Assembly: GCA_900543345.1 (NCBI GenBank)
Contig: UQRJ01000098.1
Coordinates: 1-9,166 of the forward strand
Length of the DNA: 9,166 nt
Direction of reading: 5' to 3'
Source of the DNA: an uncultured Sporolactobacillus sp.
GTDB taxonomy: Bacteria > Bacillota > Bacilli > Bacillales > Sporolactobacillaceae
Every line of letters starts with the position of its first letter. The stretch's first letter is position 1. Of the stretch, positions 5,992-9,166 are shown one piece after another. A program made the position numbers and the translations under genes. The notes below the pieces were generated by a model that was not told where the DNA came from, ran no database searches, and was given only the letters and a program-made list of their open reading frames with translations.

Positions 5992-8007
5992 ATGACGACA
6001 CCACTGGAACAACAGTCTATCGACACGATCCGTACATTGTCGATCGATGCGATTGAGAAGGCCAAGTCGGGGCATCCCGGTTTGCCGATGGGTGCGGCAC
6101 CGATGGCTTATACGCTGTGGGCCAAGAAGATGAATCACAATCCGGCCGATCCGGAATGGATCAATCGCGATCGTTTTGTTTTATCGGCCGGACATGGATC
6201 GATGTTGCTCTACAGCCTTTTGTATCTGTTTAACTATGGATTGAAACTGGATGATTTGAAACAGTTCCGTCAATGGGGAAGCCTGACGCCGGGCCATCCG
6301 GAATACGGCCATACGATCGGCGTCGAAGCGACGACCGGCCCGCTTGGACAGGGCATCGGCATGGCGGTCGGCATGGCCATGGCCGAAGCGCATCTGGGAG
6401 CGGTGTATAATCGCGAAGACTATGATGTGATTCGCCATTATACGTATGCGCTGTGCGGCGACGGCGATCTGATGGAAGGCGTGGCTTCGGAAGCCGCATC
6501 ACTGGCCGGCCACTTAAAGCTCGGCCGGCTGATCGTTCTTTATGATTCCAATAAGGTCACACTGGACGGCAAAGCAGATATGTCGTTCTCAGAGAATGTC
6601 CGGCAGCGTTTTGAGGCTTATGGTTGGAGCACTCTGTTGGTTGAAAGTGGAAACGAAGTCGAGGACATTGCCGCCGCGCTGGACAAGGCGAAGGCGGACG
6701 AAAATCATCCGACGCTGATTGAAGTCCGGACCGTCATCGGCTACGGTGCACCGCAGGGTGTTTCCGGTACGAATAAGGTGCACGGCAGCCCGCTTGGTTC
6801 GGAAATTGCGAAAGAAACAAAAGCGAATTACGGTTGGCATCACGACCCGTTCTTTGTTCCCGAAGAAGTGAAAGCGAATTTCCGCCAGTTGGCTGAAGCG
6901 GGGCAAAAAGCCGAAGACGCTTGGAAAGAGAAGTTTTCGGCTTATGCAAAGGCTTATCCGCAATTGGCGTCTCAGCTGAAAGCGGTATTTAGTGGCGAAC
7001 CGGATCCACATTATGCCGATCGGCTGCCTGTCTATGAGGAAGGCGCGAAGAAGGCAACTCGGCAGACCTCGGGCGAAGTGATTAATGCTCTGGCGAAAAC
7101 GGTGCCGCAACTGTTCGGCGGCGCGGCCGACCTTTCTTCCTCGACAAAAACGACAATGAAAGAGGCGGGCGATTTTCTCCCCGGCTCTTACGACGGACGC
7201 AATGTTTGGTTTGGCGTCCGTGAATTCGCCATGTTGGCGGCGGTAAACGGGATGGCGCTGCACGGGGGGATCAAGCCTTTCGGTGCCACCTTCTTTACCT
7301 TCTCGGACTACGCAAAACCGGCCATTCGCCTAGCAGCGTTGATGCGCATTCCGTCGATTTTTGTCTTCACGCATGATTCGATCGCGGTCGGCGAAGACGG
7401 GCCGACACATGAACCAATCGAACAACTGGCCGGTCTGCGTGCCATCCCGAATCTGAATGTCATTCGGCCGGCGGATGGAAACGAGGTACGCGAGGCATGG
7501 AAGATTGCCGTCGAAAGCAAACATACGCCGACACTGCTGGTTTTCACACGCCAGGGCGTTGAAACTTTGCCCGGCGAAGTTAAAAACGCGGCGGAAGGTG
7601 TCCAAAAGGGCGGCTATGTTGTTAGTGAAGCGCCGAAAGAGACGGATGGCATTCTGATTGCAACCGGTGGGACGGAGGTTGTGCTTGCCGTTCAAGCTCA
7701 GGAATTGCTGAAACAGTCCGGCTTGTCGGTCCGTGTTGTCAGCCTGCCTTGCTGGGAGCTGTTCCGCGCTCAGCCGCAGGATTATCGCGACCGCGTGCTT
7801 CCGCCGTCCGTCAAAGCGCGGGTGGGCATTGAACTGGCCGCGTCGCTTGGCTGGCATGAATTTGTCGGCTTGGACGGCAAACTTGTGACCATCGACCGTT
7901 TCGGTGCCTCCGCGCCGGGCGACCGCGTCACGACGGAGTACGGTTTTACGCCGGAACATATTGCCGCGACTATGAAAGCTCTGCTGCAGCCGCAGGCGAA
8001 GGCCTGA
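5992..8007 (+). CDS. tkt: Transketolase
   Basis: Thiamine diphosphate enzyme that transfers two-carbon units between pentose, erythrose, sedoheptulose and hexose phosphates, with transaldolase completing the non-oxidative pentose phosphate pathway. It is a full-length 671-residue form (typical 660-680) with all three domains. The N-terminal cofactor domain has GHPG with His28, SAGHGS with His68, PGHPEYGHT, the GDG-DSN cofactor motif (CGDGDLMEG 155-163, DSN 185-187) and His264 in KVHGSPLG. The middle domain has GGAADLS (376-382), VREFAM with Glu411, the catalytic cofactor-activating residue, and HDSIAVGEDGPTHEP with His461 and His473, then FTRQ with Arg520. The C-terminal domain includes IATGGTE and ends with EYGFTPEHI. 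By eye its GC is higher than that of the genes before it, which may reflect high expression rather than transfer. Two terminators follow. Confidence 0.98.
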   Translation: MTTPLEQQSIDTIRTLSIDAIEKAKSGHPGLPMGAAPMAYTLWAKKMNHNPADPEWINRDRFVLSAGHGSMLLYSLLYLFNYGLKLDDLKQFRQWGSLTPGHPEYGHTIGVEATTGPLGQGIGMAVGMAMAEAHLGAVYNREDYDVIRHYTYALCGDGDLMEGVASEAASLAGHLKLGRLIVLYDSNKVTLDGKADMSFSENVRQRFEAYGWSTLLVESGNEVEDIAAALDKAKADENHPTLIEVRTVIGYGAPQGVSGTNKVHGSPLGSEIAKETKANYGWHHDPFFVPEEVKANFRQLAEAGQKAEDAWKEKFSAYAKAYPQLASQLKAVFSGEPDPHYADRLPVYEEGAKKATRQTSGEVINALAKTVPQLFGGAADLSSSTKTTMKEAGDFLPGSYDGRNVWFGVREFAMLAAVNGMALHGGIKPFGATFFTFSDYAKPAIRLAALMRIPSIFVFTHDSIAVGEDGPTHEPIEQLAGLRAIPNLNVIRPADGNEVREAWKIAVESKHTPTLLVFTRQGVETLPGEVKNAAEGVQKGGYVVSEAPKETDGILIATGGTEVVLAVQAQELLKQSGLSVRVVSLPCWELFRAQPQDYRDRVLPPSVKARVGIELAASLGWHEFVGLDGKLVTIDRFGASAPGDRVTTEYGFTPEHIAATMKALLQPQAKA

Positions 8008-8017
8008 TTATTAAGCG

Positions 8018-8036
8018 GTGTTGGCAAACACTTTTT
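8018..8036 (+). terminator. Short hairpin with T5 after tkt, weak terminator
   Basis: GTGTT (8018-8022) pairs with AACAC (8027-8031) across a GGCA loop and is followed directly by five T (8032-8036). The 5-bp, A/T-containing stem is weak. It lies just before a much stronger terminator, so the two probably act in tandem. Confidence 0.4.
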
Positions 8037-8049
8037 GAAAATGAAAAAG

Positions 8050-8083
8050 ATCCGGGAATAGACGTTCTCCCGGATTTTTTTTT
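8050..8083 (+). terminator. Strong rho-independent terminator after tkt
   Basis: ATCCGGGA (8050-8057) pairs perfectly with TCCCGGAT (8068-8075) across a 10-base loop, followed by nine consecutive T (8075-8083). Upstream A residues (8044-8048) can pair with the T run, so it may also work on the opposite strand. It separates the pentose gene group from the pyruvate oxidoreductase gene. Confidence 0.92.
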
Positions 8084-8142
8084 GAAGAAATCTAGCATCG
8101 ATAATAGACAGGAAGACCATTGCGAATCGGACGTTCCCTTGA

Positions 8143-8151
8143 TGGTACAAT
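8143..8151 (+). promoter_or_regulatory. Candidate extended -10 promoter for nifJ
   Basis: TGGTACAAT fits the extended -10 form TGnTATAAT, with 5 of 6 in the hexamer (8146-8151). The nearest -35-like sequence, TTGCGA (8120-8125), is 20 bases upstream, too far, so activity would rest on the TG extension. It follows the tkt terminator by 60 bases and would give a leader of about 250 bases before the oxidoreductase start. Confidence 0.45.
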
Positions 8152-8409
8152 CGTAAGTACAGAAAGGTCCAGTGATTGCTGTTGTTATGAAAATCATCGC
8201 GGTGCCGTTTCGGGCGAAGGCGGGCAACATGAGTTTCCACTTTGGAATCGGCATCGATGATTGCAATAATAGAGAATCCGATGGGGTCTGTGTTCAAACT
8301 GCGATGGATGTGCGAACTGCTCGTTGCCCTTCTTGTGGCTTAAAGCGCAGTTCAATCGCGAAATCGCCACGGCCGCTATGGAAAGAAGTAGATTCGAGGA
8401 GGCATAGAA
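8152..8409 (+). other. Long leader/intergenic stretch before nifJ
   Basis: There are about 250 bases with no recognised gene between the candidate promoter and the oxidoreductase start. A frame opening with GTG at 8172 (preceded by AGAAAGG at 8161-8167) runs 81 codons to 8417, overlapping the first 8 bases of nifJ. It contains a CPSCG pair but resembles nothing I know, and I do not call it a gene. Short repeats ATCGG and CCGAT and the palindrome CATCGATG lie around 8249-8283. I recognise no known riboswitch or Rex-type operator. Confidence 0.35.
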
Positions 8410-9119
8410 ATGATTAGAACGCGAAAAACGATGGATGGCAATACTGCTGCCGCTTACGCAAGTTACCCATTCGTTGAAGTCGCGGCCATTTATCCGATTA
8501 CGCCGTCGTCACCGATGGCCGAAACAACCGAGGCTTGGTCTGTCAACGGTTTGAAAAATATATTCGGCGACCGCGTGCATGTTTACGAATTGCAAAGTGA
8601 AGCGGGTGCGGCGGGGACGATGCACGGCAGTTTGAATGCCGGGGCATTGACGACGACTTTTACGGCCAGCCAAGGGCTATTGTTAATGATTCCGAACATG
8701 TATAAAATCGCCGGGGAATTACTCCCCTGCGTAATAAACGTCGCGGCCCGGGCCCTTGCCTCCCATTCGCTCAGTATATTCGGCGATCATCAGGATGTCT
8801 ACGCTTGCCGGCAAACCGGTTTCGCGATGCTCGCGGAATCCGACCCCCAGGAAGTGATGGATTTAACGCCTGTCGCCTATCTGTCGGCATTAAAGGGCCG
8901 CGTGCCGTTTATTAATTTTTTCGACGGCTTTCGTACAAGTCATGAGATTCAAAAAATTGACGTCTGGAATCATGCGGAACTAGCGAAAATGATCGATTGG
9001 GATGCGCTAAAAGCTTTCCGGAATCGATCGCTGAACCCCGAGCACCCGACGATGCGCGGCAGCCATCAGAACGATGATGTCTATTTCCAAAATCGCGAAG
9101 CCTGCAATCCGTATTATGA
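8410..9119 (+). CDS. nifJ: Pyruvate:ferredoxin (flavodoxin) oxidoreductase, N-terminal part, 3'-truncated
   Basis: Oxidises pyruvate with CoA to acetyl-CoA and CO2, passing electrons to ferredoxin or flavodoxin; oxygen-sensitive thiamine and iron-sulfur enzyme of about 1,170 residues in anaerobes. Only the first 236 complete codons (ending 9117) are present before the adapter begins at 9120. The ATG at 8410 has GAGGAGG (8396-8402) at 7 bases. The visible part is domain I: YPITPSSPMAE (28-38), ELQSEAGAAGTMHG (60-73), TTFTASQGLLLMIPNMYKIAGE (84-103), VAARALASHS and FGDHQDVYACRQTG. The pyruvate- and cofactor-contacting residues known from the Desulfovibrio africanus enzyme, Thr31, Glu64 and Arg114, occur at exactly those positions. 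It lies after a strong terminator with its own promoter candidate, so it is not part of the pentose operon. The symbol por is also used. Confidence 0.96.
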
Positions 9120-9166
9120 CTGTCTCTTATACACATCTCCGAGCCCACGAGACCCTAAGACATCTC
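9120..9166 (+). other. Nextera library adapter with i7 index (technical, not genomic)
   Basis: CTGTCTCTTATACACATCT (9120-9138), the Tn5 mosaic end, runs on through the read-2 adapter to 9153. Positions 9154-9161 (CCTAAGAC) are an 8-base index and 9162-9166 (ATCTC) the start of the P7 sequence. It is the inverted copy of 1-46. The C at 9120 may also be the genomic base. Reading the minus strand from here yields the MGSEMCIRDS adapter peptide again. Confidence 0.98.

Noticed and set aside
6589..7959. Minus-strand frames of 224 and 209 codons opposite tkt
   Set aside because: Long antisense frames are expected in GC-richer coding DNA; tkt motifs cover the whole stretch and the antisense products look like nothing known.
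8912..9148. Minus-strand frame beginning MGSEMCIRDS at the right end
   Set aside because: The start lies in the Nextera adapter and the rest is antisense to nifJ.
1..9166. Terminal inverted repeats suggesting a transposon or linear replicon
   Set aside because: The repeats are exactly the adapter, index and P7 edge; the Tn5 mosaic end comes from library preparation.

Overview
The window is a bacterial contig of 9,074 genomic bases (about 47-9119). Both ends carry Nextera library adapter in inverted orientation, so the contig boundaries are technical and the first and last genes are cut. All genes lie on the + strand, each with a strong AGGAGG-type ribosome binding site. By eye the GC content is near 48%, lower around 4200-4600 and higher in tkt. 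The host is most likely a Bacillota (Firmicutes) anaerobe: the ribulokinase and the 474-residue arabinose isomerase are of the Gram-positive (Lactobacillus-like) type, a catabolite-repression-like cre site is visible, and a pyruvate:ferredoxin oxidoreductase is present. The mid-range GC and this gene mix would fit a Negativicutes/Megasphaera-like organism or a related group, but the genus cannot be fixed from the sequence alone.

Layout. 47-1250: 3' three quarters of araB (L-ribulokinase). 1251-1656: about 400 bases without an intact gene. 1657-3081: araA (L-arabinose isomerase), followed by a clear rho-independent terminator. 3172-3229: promoter and cre-like operator, leading into araD (L-ribulose-5-phosphate 4-epimerase, 3270-3971). 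3972-4246: intergenic region with hairpins and a weak promoter. 4247-4519: unrecognised 90-residue protein. 4588-5190: maltose/galactoside-type O-acetyltransferase. 5213-5935: transaldolase. 5992-8007: transketolase, followed by one weak and one strong terminator. 8143-8409: extended -10 promoter and a long leader. 8410-9119: N-terminal 236 residues of pyruvate:ferredoxin oxidoreductase (nifJ/por).

How the genes work together. AraA, AraB and AraD convert L-arabinose to L-ribulose, L-ribulose-5-phosphate and D-xylulose-5-phosphate. Transaldolase and transketolase, encoded next to them, carry pentose phosphates into fructose-6-phosphate and glyceraldehyde-3-phosphate, so the locus encodes the non-oxidative pentose phosphate route (a phosphoketolase elsewhere is not excluded). 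Pyruvate from lower glycolysis would then be oxidised to acetyl-CoA by the oxidoreductase, which appears to be a separate transcription unit. The terminator after araA and the promoter before araD suggest at least two separately controlled ara units.

I found no mobile element, CRISPR array, tRNA, rRNA or defence-like module, and nothing that looks like a new multi-gene system. The least explained parts are the 90-residue protein, the two gene-poor intergenic stretches (1251-1656 and 8084-8409), and a hairpin around 4107-4140 that displays a T-box-like GGTGGCA loop.
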